23,518 nt of DNA from Lysobacterales bacterium. GTDB taxonomy: Bacteria; Pseudomonadota; Gammaproteobacteria; Xanthomonadales; SZUA-36. Position numbers and translations under genes: made by a program. Below are positions 23,402-23,518 of this stretch, in pieces; the first letter of the stretch is position 1; the number at the start of each line of letters is the position of its first letter. The DNA is taken from positions 1-23,518 of the forward strand of contig JARFQZ010000179.1 of NCBI GenBank assembly GCA_029287515.1, given 5' to 3'. Under the pieces are notes generated by a model. The model was not told the origin of the DNA, did no database searches, and was given only the letters and a program-made list of their open reading frames with translations.

Positions 23402-23518
23402 TTACTTTTCTATTCCGTCGTCGTCGACATTTTCCAGATTCTCTACCGTCACGATACCGATGACTTCCTGCTCGTCCGATTCGCGCTTTTCATTGAGCTC
23501 ATCCAGCTGTTGCGTAAC
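23402..23518 (-). CDS. 3' end of an unidentified minus-strand gene (partial)
   Basis: Reading from the window edge on the minus strand gives 38 open codons and then TAA at 23404-23402. The peptide is acidic and plausible as a protein tail: QQLDELNEKRESDEQE, then VIGIVTVENLENVDDDGIEK. The IGIVTVENL part resembles the last strand and helix of a CBS domain (IGIVTxEDL), but 38 residues are too few to assign a family. It is convergent with the MscS gene with a 49-nt gap. The reading frame could also be chance. Confidence 0.4.
   Translation of the reverse strand, partial: VTQQLDELNEKRESDEQEVIGIVTVENLENVDDDGIEK

Overview
The window is GC-rich, tightly packed, Gram-negative proteobacterial DNA. A TonB-dependent receptor, an RND pump with its adaptor, and a RimK ligase beside a RimB-type retropepsin-like protease all point to a gammaproteobacterium, probably free-living or marine. 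That lineage is an inference, because no rRNA or other phylogenetic marker is present. I see no tRNA, rRNA, CRISPR array, insertion sequence or phage gene. No gene-free stretch exceeds 300 bases; the longest is 15339-15616, which holds a promoter and two palindromes.

Left block, plus strand, 1-6112: the 3' part of a TonB-dependent receptor, an ATP-grasp ligase, and a complete tripartite tricarboxylate transporter in the order tctC-tctA-tctB. Gaps are 14 nt or less, or there are 4-nt overlaps, so this looks like one operon. It would carry a substrate from outer membrane to cytoplasm and includes an ATP-dependent carboxylate ligase. This combination is the most unusual metabolic arrangement in the window.

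Middle block, minus strand, 15338-6100: an RND efflux adaptor and permease that overlap by 8 nt, then a fused aminoglycoside-phosphotransferase-like/P-loop kinase protein, then a large secreted beta-propeller amidohydrolase. The last gene runs 13 nt into tctB from the opposite strand. The efflux operon has a promoter with an 8-nt-arm AT palindrome lying between and across its -35 and -10, so a dedicated repressor is likely, but no regulator gene is in the window.

Right block, plus strand, 15617-23352: first a RimB-like retropepsin-type protease, an AstE/AspA-type zinc deacylase, RimK and a CaCA-type Ca2+/Na+ antiporter, overlapping or spaced by 1-2 nt. After a 77-nt gap come a minimal MscS-like protein, an MgtE-like protein that stops after one membrane segment, a full MgtE magnesium channel and a full MscS channel. 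The first three of this second set overlap, and the last follows after 80 nt. The block reads as RimK-type peptide modification followed by divalent-cation and osmotic homeostasis. The truncated MgtE paralogue translationally coupled to full MgtE, with MscS-type proteins on both sides, is the other candidate for an undescribed system. The window ends inside the 3' end of an unidentified minus-strand gene.
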